64,000 bases of DNA, from NCBI RefSeq assembly GCF_020283565.1, contig NC_060060.1, positions 57,645,257 to 57,709,256 of the forward strand, written 5' to 3'. The notes under the pieces are model-generated. The model ran no database searches. It was not told where the DNA came from and saw nothing but the letters and a program-made list of their open reading frames with translations. This document shows, piece after piece, positions 11,791 to 22,689 of the stretch; positions within the stretch are counted from its first letter, which is position 1, and each line of letters opens with the position of its first letter. This DNA comes from Trifolium pratense. Lineage: Eukaryota; Streptophyta; Magnoliopsida; Fabales; Fabaceae. Position numbers and translations under genes: made by a program.

Positions 11791-14700
11791 AAAGACATGT
11801 AGACACCAAAAATAATTTAAGAAAATACAAGTGGGTGTATCGAAACACACGAGTTAGTGTAGGACACCGATACATGTTGGATACTCAATTACTTGTAAAT
11901 GTTTTCGATCTGATGTGTTGGTGCTACATAAGTGATAACTGTTATGTGATAGAGAAATAACTCTAAGGTTAAAGAAAACTTTCATTTTCATTTATATTAA
12001 GAAAAATAATGCTGTATGGAACTGGATGCTGGATGGTAAACAAGATAATAAGAAAGTAAAGTTATTGTTGTAGTGATGAAAATGTTACAATGGATGAATG
12101 GTTATATTAGACAAGATAGGATTAGAAGTAAAGTTATAATTTATTAGAGGAAAAATGGACATGTGTTTGTAAAATTACAAGCCAAACGATAAACATAGAT
12201 TAGGGGGTAGTTTTATTATGCAATTTTGGGTCATTGAATATGGTTGGATAACTCCATATGTTTATATCGTCAGCTCTATCTTAACATCTCCGCCTTCTGC
12301 ATTTTTGTTTTCTATGTTATGGAGTTGGTGGTGGATATGATTCATCAGCTATGATTAGTGTTTTATCATTTCAAGCTCACAAATAGTCTGATAATTTTCG
12401 GTTTTCTTTTTTATATTACCTCGTCCATGCTGATTTCATTTAATTTGTCTTGAGATTTATGCTAGACCACTCGGTTCATTTTGTAGCTTATTGGCGTTCC
12501 TGATCGTGCTGAGAAAGATGAAATTGTTAAGGCAGTTATGAGTTTAAAAAATGCAGAAATTGACGAAGGTTACACAGTGGGTGTTGTTGCATCTCGCCAG
12601 GTATAGATGCCACCACCAATTATGTTTTGCTAAATTTTGTTTAAGAGGTGCAGATAAAGTAATTGAGCTGTTGTTGTTGTTGTTGTTGTTGTTTGTTGCT
12701 CTCATCTAATATTACTTTGCAGGATCTTCTGATGGATGTTAGGGATAAACTCCTTTTTGAGCCAGAATATGCTGGTAACCTGAAGGAAAAGATTCCCCCT
12801 AAATCTTCCCTTCGTATTCCTTGGTCTTGGTTGCCGGGTGCTCTATGCCTTCTTCAAGAGGTACACTTGGCACGTACTTGGTTTTATAAATATTTTTTCC
12901 TAATGGCTGTGTATTAACTCCTCTCTGTTTTCTGGTAATATTTGACTTCTACTTTTCTATTCCTTCTGTTCAGATTGGAGAATCAAAATTTGTGCTGGAC
13001 ATTGGAAGAACAAGTCTTCAGCATCAAGATGCGAAGCCATATGCAGATGATTTAGTTCTTTCTATGGCATTAGCTGAGGTAAGACATGTGGACAGAGGTT
13101 GGAAAATTACTCTCTGAAGTATAACAGTCTTGTTTAGATACCCTATCCTTATCATAGTTGCCTTATTGAAGTGTACAGTTGCGAAGATTGGCTTTGAGAA
13201 GAAGAAAGTATCTCAAGGTTTTGAAGCTCTTGCTCGTGCTCAATGTCTTCTAAGAAGTAAACCATCTCTTGCAAAAATGACACTTCTATCTCAGGTGCGA
13301 ATTTTTTTTTAAGTGTATATTCTCTAGGGATCTAAGGTCACTAGCTGGTTTGCTTGGTAGTATATACATAATACTCCTCATTACTTTTCCACTTTTTTAA
13401 TAACCAACAAATAAACAATAAATACTGTTATGGGAAAGATATAAGTTCACCCTCTCTCGTAAAGGGTAAACCTGGAAAAACAATACCAACTGTTAATAAA
13501 TTTAATTTAATATGACTATCAAATTTCTTAATTTTCATGATATAGTTAACAGGGTCATATATTTATGGACAAAGGTAGTACTGTATTTTATTAGGAAAAG
13601 ATTGGGCTATGAACTCCACCTCTCATTTCAACTACAAAGAAAAAGAAATAATGCGGTGTACTCCCTAGTTTTTGTTTCTAATTCAAGAACATTGGGAGTT
13701 TCCGCGAGCCCTAGGAATAATGCGGTGTACTTATTTAGTGAAAATGATAATTTCTACTTCAATATTAGATTTATTGCTTCTATAATTTAAAAGCTCTAAT
13801 AACAGATAATTTAGGTCAGCTTCCTGAATATCTAACCTAGGCTTAATCATGGAACACCGTTTACTTAGTTAGTATTTCCATCAATTATATGTCCATGTCA
13901 TTTCATATTTGATATCATTATCATCCCATTCCTCTATTCTTTTTGGCTGGAGAACACATGGAGCAACCCTGAGAATGTTTTTTAATGGTTTCTAGATTGA
14001 AGAATCTCTTGAAGAACTTGCACCCGCTTGCACCTTGGAGTTACTGAGCATGCCAAATACCCCTGAAAATGTTGAACGAAGACGAGGAGCAATTGCGGCT
14101 TTACGCGAATTAGTTAGACAGGGTCTTGATGTTGAAGCTTCATGTCAAGTGCAGGACTGGCATTCTTTTCTAAGCCAAGCGTTTGGCAATTTACTGGCTA
14201 ATGAGATTGTTGATCTTCTTCCTTGGGATAGCTTAGCCGTTATGCGGAAGAATAAGAAGACCATTGAATCACAAAATCTAAGGGTAGTAATTGATTCAAG
14301 CTGTTTCTATAGAGTTTTTACAGCTCATATGGCACTTGGATTTTCCAGCAAGCAAAAAGAGTTGGTAATACCCTTCTCCAATAATACTCTCCTCCAAAGC
14401 TTATAAGCATTTTAATATTCCTTCTATTGTCCTTTTTTCGTAAGTACTTATTTGGGCTTACGTACTCAAACAGTGGTTTTCTTAATTTCATCATTATACC
14501 AAATTTTTTTTTTTTCATGCAGATTAACAAGGCAAAAATCATATGTGAATGTTTGATAGCTTCAGAGGGCATTGATCTGAAATTTGAGGAAGCTTTTTGC
14601 CTATTCCTTCTTGGACTGGTATGTGGTTATCATTTTAACTCTAATTATTGGAGCTGCTGTCATGATCATGAAGTATTTAGATATTTTAAATCTTGGTTTC

Positions 14701-16331
14701 CTGCAGCAATATATATATATATATATATATATTTTTCTAACTTTCCAATTTTCTGTGAGAATCCACAACCCAGTTCTTCATTAATGTTGTCTTTAATCTA
14801 GGGCACAGAGGCTGAGGCAGTTGAAAAGCTGAAGCAGCTTGAGCTAAACTCAAATCCAAAACATAATTCAATCTTGGGGAAGGCAATAATGGATGCTTCA
14901 GCTGCAAACCCATCGTTGGTATTTCTCTTGCAATCATGTTCATTCAGTTTCTTATTTTCTTTTGAAATTCATTGCAAATGCTTTAGGTGCCTTTTGTTGC
15001 ACAAATTTCTTGACTGACCTTAGTGATATCATTTCCTCCCATTTTAGTCTCGAGGGCCCTAGCGGGTTTAAGTATGTTCTCACTGTGCCATATTAACTGT
15101 GGCATAGATTTCAAAATTAGTGTGTTTCGGAACAATTTATGCTTCTGTAGAACATTATGGCGTCGTTTGATCCATGTATCCGACCCCACTTTGTGGGATA
15201 AGGCTTGGTTGTTGGTTTTTAGAGTCTAGCCTAAATGACATAGGCTATGATTGATTTATTTTTTATTCTTTTCAATTGAAAATGAGATTTTGTTGAGTGA
15301 AAGTACCTCTGTTTTTATTTGCCTTCTAAAATATTCTTTAGTGTATATGTTTTACATGAGATAACAGCTAAAGGTTAATGGCTCAAGAACAATCATACCC
15401 TTTATTTTAAGGTTCTATGATGTAATTTTGAGTTTTTGATTTCTTATCTCAGTCCATTTGCTGAAATTTGCCAGGAATTGTGGCTTAAGGATTCTGTGCT
15501 TGACTTATATCCAGATACTAAAGGTTGTTCTCCTGCTTTGGTAAGATCAACTAAAGCAAATAAAACTAATTTATTGCTTTGATTCTGAAAAATATTACTT
15601 ACAGATGGTCATTTCTGCAGGCCAATTTCTTTAATGCTCAAAAGAAATTTTCTGGAAGCAAGAACTCTAAAGGATCTTCACAAATGTTTCCTACTATATG
15701 TCATAGACCTCTATCATCATCGGGTTCTGTAGAACGGAAAGATTTTGAGGAACCTCGCTCATATATGAGCTCTTCCCCAAATTTGGGGTTTGCTGTCAAG
15801 CAGCTGACTCCTACTGATTTGCAGGGTTCACTGCTATCCGGCAAAAATGAAAACGAACGCAATCCTAGTGAACCACATGTTAAAGTAAACAGGAACCTTG
15901 GCACGTATAACAATGGTATTTGGAATAATCACTTTACTCGTGCTCAAGTATTTGAAAGAATAACACACGTTACCATCTTGGGTTGTATCGTATTTGCTTC
16001 AATGAAGTTGTTGGGAATGAACTTGGGCAAGAATTTTACTGGTTCTAACTGGGCTTCCACAAAAGCCCACAATAGCACTTCTTGGACTGCAAATTCATCT
16101 GTTAACTACAGTGTAGGCCCGACATATACGAGGCAAAGTTCTATTGCCAACAAACTGAAGAGAATTATGTCAACGGTTAAGTTACAGTTTTTGCCCAAGT
16201 CAGATGCTGGAAGTCGCGGTGATTTACACAGTTCTCTTACCTCATCATCTTCCCCTATTAATGTGTATAGGAGGCTGATGCCTGTGGAAGAAGCAGAAAC
16301 CCTTATTAGGGAATGGCAAACAATCAAAGCT

Positions 16332-16351
16332 GAAGCTTTGGTGGTAGTCAC
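16332..16351. other. Duplication junction, PARC6 exon 10 joined to integrase
   Basis: Both copies read through GAAGCTTTGG. The left copy then continues as TGGTAGTC (integrase) and the right copy as GGCCTAGC (PARC6). The last shared base is 16341 = 46169. No LTR end or target duplication is visible here, so this is not a simple transposon insertion. It looks like an illegitimate join between a PARC6 exon and the inside of a retroelement. Confidence 0.85.
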
Positions 16352-17000
16352 AGACAACGGAACACAGTTTACAGACAAAGATTTTCAAGCATTCCTTGTT
16401 GCCCTGGGCACCAAGCAGCACTTCACATCGGTCGAGCACCCCCAAACCAACGGGCAAGCTGAAGCAGCCAACAGAGTAATCCTGAGAGGGTTACGAAGAA
16501 GACTCGACCAAAACAAAAAGAAATGGGTCGAAGAGCTTGACAGTGTACTCTGGGCCTATCGAACAACCCCACACTCCACAACCGGAGAGACCCCCTTCCG
16601 AATGGTATACGGAACGGAGGCAGTTATCCCCGTAGAGATTGGGGAACCATCTCGTCGGACTGAGCAACCTCTAGACGAGGAGCAAAATGACGAGGCACTT
16701 CGAGAGGAGCTTGACCTCGTCGAAGAAATTCGAACGGGAGCTTCCTTAAAAGAGGCCACCCTGAAGCAGAAAATAGCTGCCCGTCATGACACCAAAGTCA
16801 TCAAAAGGGAATTCGAGGTGGGCAGCCTCGTCCTAAGACGCAACGCAGACTCCCAGGATGGTAAACTTGCACCCAATTGGGAAGGACCATACCGCGTCAT
16901 TGATAAAACAGAAAATGGTGCATACTATCTCGAGGACCTTCGAGGAAAGAAACTTCCTCGACCTTGGAATGCCCAGAAATTGAAACAATATTACAGCTAA
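16342..17000 (+). CDS. Integrase C-terminal half, 5'-truncated
   Basis: 219 residues of a Ty3/gypsy integrase, the enzyme that inserts element cDNA into the host genome. The fragment begins just before VTDNGTQF, which holds the second catalytic Asp of the DDE triad, and includes HPQTNGQAEAANR with the catalytic Glu. The first Asp and the zinc-binding HHCC domain are absent. The end has the GPY/F module (NWEGPYRVID) and stops at TAA after KLKQYYS. There is no start codon of its own; the frame continues from PARC6 exon 10. Confidence 0.92.
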
Positions 17001-18181
17001 GTTATTGCCACACTAAAAGGCTGCTCGCACTTCAGAACACAACGAATCGAGCACCTTAAACAACGGAGGGCACCATGGCACACGTGCTCATCTAAAACCA
17101 TAGCAGGGGAACTAATTCACCATAAGGGAAATGGAACTCCTGCTAGACGAGGATAACTCTCGAAACGAGCCCATCATCCCCGTGCCACGACCTAGCACCC
17201 AGCTCGCGATGGGAGGTTCAGGTTGCGAAGAAGGGTACACTAGCGTGCTTGTATTCGCGTAACTTAGAAACAACTCTAAGTGCTTATACAGTTCCCTAAA
17301 CTGTTTAAGTCAAAACAGAGGAGACTACCCTCAATAAAACATGCTCAGTATCAAGCAGGGGAAATCTCCCCGGCAAAATAACAACGAGCGCAGCATTCAT
17401 ACATGCAAAAATATACAAAACAGGCATAAAAATAAATAGGCAAAACTTAGCACACCAACTTGCTCGAATGAGCACACCAGCATGTCCAGACGAGCACCTC
17501 AATAACGGGGAGGTAAGATCCCCAGCACGAAGTTTAAACAACAAAACTCGTTAAGTTAAAAATGGGAACAAGCTCCCCGGCTCAGATTTTGAGCAAGAAA
17601 TTAGCATAAAAATTTGGCTAAGGTAAAAGTAGGGACCAGACTTCCCCGGTTGAAATTTTAAACAACAAAATTTCATCAAATATTTTCTAAGTCATTAGAC
17701 GGGGAGGCTCCCCGGTTGAAATTTTAAACAACAAAATTTTGTAAAATTTTCTAAGTCATTAGACGGGGAGGCTCCCCGGTTGAAATTTTAAACAACAAAA
17801 TTTCATCAAATATTTTCTAAGTCATTAGACGGGGAGGCTCCCCGGCTGAAATTTTAAACAACAAAATTTCATCAAATATTTTCTAAGTCATTAGACGGGG
17901 AGGCTCCCCGGTTGAAATTTTAAACAACAAAATTTTGTAAAATTTTCTAAGTTAAAAAAGGAGGAAACATACACGCGAGCAGAAAATGTAAACATACATG
18001 CGAGCAGGTATAGACGAGCAGTTATAAACAAGCATAGATAAATAAAACGGGCACCTGCCCGGAATTGTCATAAAAATCATACGGGGACAAAAGCCCACTT
18101 GTTCCAATATTACAAACCATGGCTCAAAGGCCCCAAAATTCAAAAAGACAAAATAAATTACAATAGAAAGGCCGGAGACAT
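17001..18181. other. Retroelement spacer downstream of integrase
   Basis: Non-coding in the sense direction. It has GAGCA/CGAGC-rich words to about 17500 and then a tandem-repeat block (17515-17960). It also forms the 3' untranslated side of the antisense gene that stops at 18182. Confidence 0.75.
17515..17960. repeat. 64-66 bp tandem repeats with GGGGAGGCTCCCC palindrome
   Basis: The palindrome GGGGAGGCTCCCC occurs at 17701, 17765, 17831 and 17897 (steps of 64, 66 and 66). Each is followed by GGTTGAAATTTTAAACAAC and an A/T-rich remainder ending in TAAGTCATTAGAC. More diverged units precede it from about 17515. Short tandem blocks in the 3' spacer are common in Tat elements. Confidence 0.9.
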
Positions 18182-20209
18182 CTACTCCTCGCACCTATCC
18201 TCCTGCTCGTGCCTGTCGCCTTGCTCGTCCTCTTGACCCTCCTCGAACACACCCTCAGCATCTTCCTCCTCTTCATCAGAGTCGGCCAGACCAGCCGGGA
18301 TAACAATCTGCCCATCCTTGACCTGCCCGTTCACATGCATTCCCCGGGTCACCAACTCCACGTCAGGATTAAGACACTTGATTTGCTGCACGGCATTCTC
18401 AAAGGCGTACTCGGTGCCCTCTACAAAGTCATGGGACAGCTGAGCAATCACCTTGACCAAGTCTGCTCGGGTGGTCAACCCCTCGGCAGCCTTGTGCTCA
18501 TTCTCCCCCGGCGCCATGGCAGCATTAAGCCTTTCAATTTCAGCCCGAGCAGCATCCAACTCCTCTCCCCTTTTACGGTGCTCGTCCAGCTGGTCACCCC
18601 AGCGTTTTTGCTTCTCCTTGAGGTCATCCACAACAATTTTCAGCTGGTTGATCCGACCTTTGGCCCGCTCGTGCTTGGCCTGGGCAGTATTCAGCTGCTC
18701 GAGTAAGGATTCCCGCTCGTCACCAAGGACAAGGGAGCTCGAGACCATTCGCACCATAGCAGCCATGTCCCGAGCATGCTGCTGCCTACGGACCTCTGGT
18801 TCCTGGTCAAGAATAGCAGTCCTTTCAGTTTCAAAGACCTCCGGAGGATACTTCTCAAAAAATCTGTCCACGGTAAAGCACCGAGGAACAGGAAACTTGC
18901 TGCATGCACCCATGCCCGCTTCCTCAACCGGGGGATCGTCTTCTCTTGTCCTCTTCGCTGGAGGAGGCCGGGGAGCTGATGAAGGAGTGCCCGAACCACC
19001 CCCCGAGGACCCAATAACCTGCACGGAAGGGGTCCCCGGCCTCACCTCCCGGGAAGCTCTGGTAACAACCTTCTTTTTTCCTCGGCCAGACCTGCTCGCC
19101 TTCTCATCCTGCTTGGCCTTCAGCATGCGCTCGGCAATAGTTTCCATTTCGTCTGCAAACAAATGACGAGCAAGTTAGTAAAAAACGAGGAATACACACA
19201 ACAATAACATAAATTTTTCTAAGTTAAAAAGAAAGGAAGCAATACCCAAGCACAGTTTGACCTCCCCGGCATTTCTGCACTTGAGGAGGGTCCTAGTATT
19301 AATAAGACGAGGAGAGGCCTTAGGCACCCCGTGTTCATCTCTTATTGTAACTCCCTTACGAGTCGTCCAGACTCCGGGAGTAAAACCGGCCACAAAGGCC
19401 TTTAAATCCTCGAAAGCGACCATGTCCTCGGGAGACAAATCTGCGTCCCCGGTCGTATATTCCTTAGGCTCCTTCTGGAAGTGGGTGTACGACCAGCTTA
19501 ACGGGAACTTAGGAACTGCCCGAACCATAACTTGCCCGCTGGCATCCTTGCGAGCAACACCTTGCTCGTCCCTATCTTCCTCCAGCTCCAGTAAACTCTC
19601 CCGGGCAGATGGAGACTCTGGCCGGACAACATAATACCTCTCTTTGAAATCCTTAACGGAATCCACAAACATTTTGAATAATTTAACATCCTCGTGATGC
19701 TTTAATGAAACCCAATTCTGACGAGGTGCTCGCCCAACCTCCCTCGTCGGCTTACGCTGAATCTTGAAGATTCTAAAGAAAAGGGGAAGAGTGGGAAGAA
19801 CGCCTTTATACGTACAGAGGTGCTCGAACCCCATAATAAAAGACCACGAGTTTGGATGCAGCTGCGACGGAGCCACCTGCAAGGCTTTAAGCACGCTGGC
19901 CGCAAAGGGGCTGAACGGCAGCCTGAGCCCCATCTCCTTAAATACAAATTCGTACATAGCGAAACCATACCCGTCAAAAGACGAGCACACCCGTTCACCC
20001 TCCCCGGGTATACGGGTCGACCAATTTTGAAGCCCGTCTGCTCTCTGCTGCTCGACGGTCGTATATAATCTTGGATCCTGGGAAGTAAGCGACGAGGCTA
20101 TTCCCCGGGGTTCTGGAGCAACCCAATCCAGCGCAGGATCGGTTATGCAGTCGACCAATATATACTTCTCCGCACCCTGCGTTTCCATAACCTCCTCGGT
20201 TTCTGACAT
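18182..20209 (-). CDS. Antisense spliced ORF of the Tat-type element (putative gypsy-type transposon protein)
   Basis: Two coding exons, 20209-19246 and 19152-18182, joined by a 93-bp GT-AG intron (19245-19153). The joined frame is 644 residues. Exon 1 holds the conserved plant block GFAMYEFVFKEMGLRLPFSP, APSQLHPNSWSFI and LPLFFRIFKIQ. I recognise this as the domain Pfam calls putative gypsy type transposon (PF04195); its biochemical role is unknown. Exon 2 is charged: a coiled coil of LEQLNTAQAKHE and INQLKIVVDDLKEKQ type (about residues 430-530), then an acidic tail (DSDEEEEDAEG). It is transcribed opposite to gag-pol. A TATA box and a 5'-UTR intron are visible upstream. No stop or frameshift interrupts it, which suggests a young element. 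Confidence 0.8.
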
Positions 20210-20217
20210 TTTACAAC

Positions 20218-20879
20218 CTGAAATGCAGCAAAAACAAAGTGAATTCGATGATCAAATCCACCCTTTCACCGCAATTCAAGTGAAAGGGCGCAAGATAGGA
20301 CGAGGACGATGTCCCCGACCAAAGCCCTTTTCAAATGGCAATCAAAAGCAAGCCGAGGAGGGTAAGGCAGGCAAAAACGGGGAGGTAAGCTCCCCGGCGC
20401 TAAGGTTGTATAACAAAACTCGTTAAGTTAAAAATGGGAACAAGCTCCCCGATCGAAATTTATACAACAAATTTCGTTAAGTTAAAAATGGGGACAAGCT
20501 CCCCGGCATATTCAAACTATCTAAAGTTTGAAACGGGGAGGTAGACTCCCCGTCACTCAAGTAAACTATCTAAAGTTTGAAACGGGGAGGTAGGCTCCCC
20601 GTCACTCAAGTAAACTATCTAAAGTTTGAAACGGGGAGGTAGGCTCCCCGTCACTCAGGTAAACTATCTAAAGTTTGAAACGGGGAGATAGGCTCCCCGT
20701 CGCTAGTCATCTAACCTAAAGTTTTAAAGAGGAGGAAGGCTCCTCGGCACTAAATTCATATGGTGCCCGGCACATTCATCTTAATGTTCATAAATTCATA
20801 CAATCTTCATGTAAAAACGCCCAAAACTGGGCAGGAACAACAAAAAATGGATCTAAAGAGCAAAATTTGAAAGAATTAC
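20218..20879 (-). other. Likely 5'-UTR intron of the antisense gene
   Basis: On the - strand a donor, TATTCAAG/GTAATTC, lies at 20880/20879. An acceptor, GCATTTCAG/GTTG, ends at 20218, only 8 bases before the ATG at 20209. The 662-bp interval contains the second tandem-repeat block. Inferred from splice consensus only. Confidence 0.6.
20380..20745. repeat. 49-50 bp tandem repeats with GGGGAGG...CTCCCC core
   Basis: Units start AACGGGGAGGTAGGCTCCCC and continue TCACTCAAGTAAACTATC and TAAAGTTTGA. They repeat at about 20532, 20582, 20631 and 20681 with some decay. The palindromic core resembles that of the 17.5-17.96 kb block, but the unit tail is different. Three units of the TAAGTTAAAAATGGG type lie at 20380-20510 and echo 17550. 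Confidence 0.88.
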
Positions 20880-20991
20880 CTTGAATATGAAGGAGATCTG
20901 AAGAACGATTTGACTAGTAAGTTGAAACTTCAGAGAAATTCACAATTGAAGAGAGAGAGTGAAAAGTAAAAATGAAATTCACTCTCCTCTA

Positions 20992-20999
20992 TTATATAG
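20992..20999 (-). promoter_or_regulatory. TATA box for the antisense transcript
   Basis: TATATAAT on the - strand, about 110 bp upstream of the proposed 5'-UTR donor. It is followed by a GAGAGGAG-like and CACTCTCTC pyrimidine leader. Position suits a start near 20965. Confidence 0.5.
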
Positions 21000-21465
21000 A
21001 CCAAGCCAGGAAAGTGAAGAGACGATTTAATCCAATGGTCCTTACACTCCCTCGTAAAAATCAAAGCAGTAAATGCACCCTTTCACATCCCCAATGAAAG
21101 AGGATGCTCGAATTTCACTCGAGCAAGTCCTCAAGCAAAAGGCCGCGCCTTACAGAAAACCTCCTCGTTGCTAACTTCTTCGCCATAGCAACGAGCAACA
21201 ATTAAATTATCTCCTCGTCATCAATACGAGCAACAAATCCCTCTCGTAGTTATCTCCTCGCAGTAGATACGAGTAGAATACTAAATATCCTCGAAAAACC
21301 ACTTCGAGCAAAACATTGCAGATGCTTGCTATGAGCAAGGCTTTGACGAGCAACTTCCTCGTCCACTTTCGTTCAAGAGAGGTTGCAAGGAGATTTCCTT
21401 CTGCACTTGGGCACACATCTAAAGTCATCACTCCTATGCCTAGGAGCAACGACTTGGGGGGCTCC

Positions 21466-21909
21466 TGTTCTGGACTAGACTAATGCTAGTCCACCTAGAC
21501 CCTCACAAAGTCCACATGGCTTGCCCAACCACCTCCATGTCAGCATGGCACAACCTCTCCACCAAGATAGGGTAAAATTACTACTCTACCCACTATCTAA
21601 GGGAAATATCTTGGCAGTCCCTCTTAATGGGCCTTGGCTAGTCCAGCCCACTAAGAGGACCTTTGGCCCAGAGCTGGGGGCTATAAATACTCTCCCTCAT
21701 GGGAGAGCAAGGTAGACACTATTCATTATTGCAATTACTCTCTCTCTCTAACTTCTCTCTAGTATCTCTTTTGCTCTCTACCCTTACTGACTTAGGCATC
21801 GGAGCACCTGCAGGTACAACCCCCCCCTCCGTGGATCATCTGCTCGGACCTGCTGTCTACCACCTGCTCAACGGACTTCCAGCTGGCCTTCTACCTGTTC
21901 TGATCAACA
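21466..21909 (+). repeat. 3' LTR of the Tat-type element
   Basis: Starts TGTTCTGGACTAG and ends TGATCAACA (TG...CA with a TGTT/AACA inverted end). It is preceded by a polypurine tract. An internal TATAAATA at 21682-21689 would start transcription, with the CT-rich leader after it. 444 bp. Confidence 0.85.
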
Positions 21910-22689
21910 GTTAAGATCAATAACCATGCATAATATACTGCTTGGGAACATCATGATCATAAACATAATTGTGAATACAAAAACTTATCATGGGATGACC
22001 TTGAAGTAAATAACACCTGACATGCATCCTCCATATAAATATTTTTTATGAATCCACAAGCAATGATTCACTTGTATTCAAAGAAAAACAGGTTATAAAA
22101 CACTTCAAGCATATTAACCAAGTTTATGAAAAATGTGAAGAACATCTCCAGAATGTGTAAGAGAGAATAAAAATGGATTAGATCAACCAAAACACTAAAG
22201 CGGTATGACAAGTTTCTTTTTTAAAATGTGCACATCTTTATTCCAAGCTTTGAGATTGGTCATGGAGTATTTTGTCTGTTCAAAGATGACTAATTATCTT
22301 TGCCAAATTTCAACTTGCTATCTAATTCATTACCAACTTATCATCGATTTTATTAACTGTTAATCATAAGTTTGTAATATGAATTTTATTTTAAAATTAA
22401 TGAAAGCAAGCAAAGGTGTTCTTATGTGTCTACCAAATTCTACTTGAGTAATTCAAAATGATTTTGAGAGCGATAACAAACAAAGGTGATGCTTTTAGTA
22501 AGCAATCTTGAAAAAATGTACTGATTCTCTTCTCTTTTACTCAATGACCATAAAGCATGATTCTTAAACTATAAATCCATCACGTTAATACCGACAACAT
22601 ATATGCGTGCACAAATAGCATGTTTATTGAAATAGAACAAGTGAAAACTATATGATTAAATGGTAGGTTAAAGGAAAAGAATGTTAACA
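21910..22689. other. AT-rich stretch between two LTR elements
   Basis: No coding frame or family recognised. It probably belongs to the interior of the - strand element at 22690-24959, into which the Tat element inserted, but it does not match the second copy of that family at 62.8-63.4 kb. Confidence 0.5.

Larger units (their letters stand above)
1..16341 (+). repeat. Left copy of a near-identical tandem duplication
   Basis: This segment matches 29818-46169 base for base over long stretches. The offset is 29817 up to about 5870, 29824 to about 10990 and 29828 after that. The two steps are a 7-bp indel in the RHL1 intron near 5874 and two extra CT units in the PARC6 leader. I also saw one substitution, G at 10351 against T at 40175. 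Poly-A, AT and GTT simple repeats have the same length in both copies, which points to a very recent event or an assembly artefact. The match stops abruptly after 16341. The left limit lies outside the window. Confidence 0.97.
11199..17000 (+). pseudogene. PARC6: PARC6 left copy, truncated and fused in frame to retroelement integrase
   Basis: Exons 1-9 match the intact gene: 11199-11441, 12487-12600, 12723-12860, 12974-13078, 13172-13294, 13996-14364, 14523-14618, 14802-14918 and 15475-15540. Exon 10 starts at 15621 and runs 721 bp, to 16341. There it joins integrase sequence in the same frame, open to a TAA at 16998-17000. The predicted chimera is 916 residues: PARC6 1-697 plus 219 of integrase. 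The transit-peptide region, J-like region and transmembrane segment (about 572-589) are kept. Nearly all of the C-terminal IMS-type domain, known in this family to contact PDV1 on the stromal/intermembrane side, is lost, together with exons 11-12. Promoter and all upstream splice sites are intact, so transcription is plausible. Function is doubtful, and a dominant-negative effect cannot be excluded. Confidence 0.85.
16342..21909 (+). mobile_element. Ty3/gypsy (Tat-type) retrotransposon, 3' part
   Basis: 5'-truncated by the duplication junction. It begins inside integrase, ends its sense frame at 17000, and carries a long 3' region with an antisense gene. It finishes with a polypurine tract (GACTTGGGGGG at 21451-21461) and a 444-bp 3' LTR (21466-21909). 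GC content is clearly higher than in the flanking genes. Antisense genes between integrase and the 3' LTR are characteristic of Tat-lineage elements such as Grande and RIRE2, which supports the lineage call. The 5 bp after the LTR are GTTAA; the matching 5' target duplication would lie outside the window. Confidence 0.88.

Noticed and set aside
12663..12917. Cys-rich frame in the PARC6 intron (TGT repeats)
   Set aside because: Product of a (GTT)n microsatellite running into exon 3 of PARC6; exon boundaries are clear.
16332..16351. Simple retrotransposon insertion into PARC6
   Set aside because: An insertion would show a full LTR and a 5-bp target duplication; the join is directly to mid-integrase, and PARC6 does not resume after the element.
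17515..17960. CRISPR-like regularly spaced repeats
   Set aside because: Whole units repeat with no unique spacers, inside an LTR retrotransposon of a plant genome.
18209..19166. + strand frames of 165 and 237 codons (18209-18706, 18453-19166)
   Set aside because: They mirror the antisense coding exon and have no family resemblance; the - strand frame explains the open reading.
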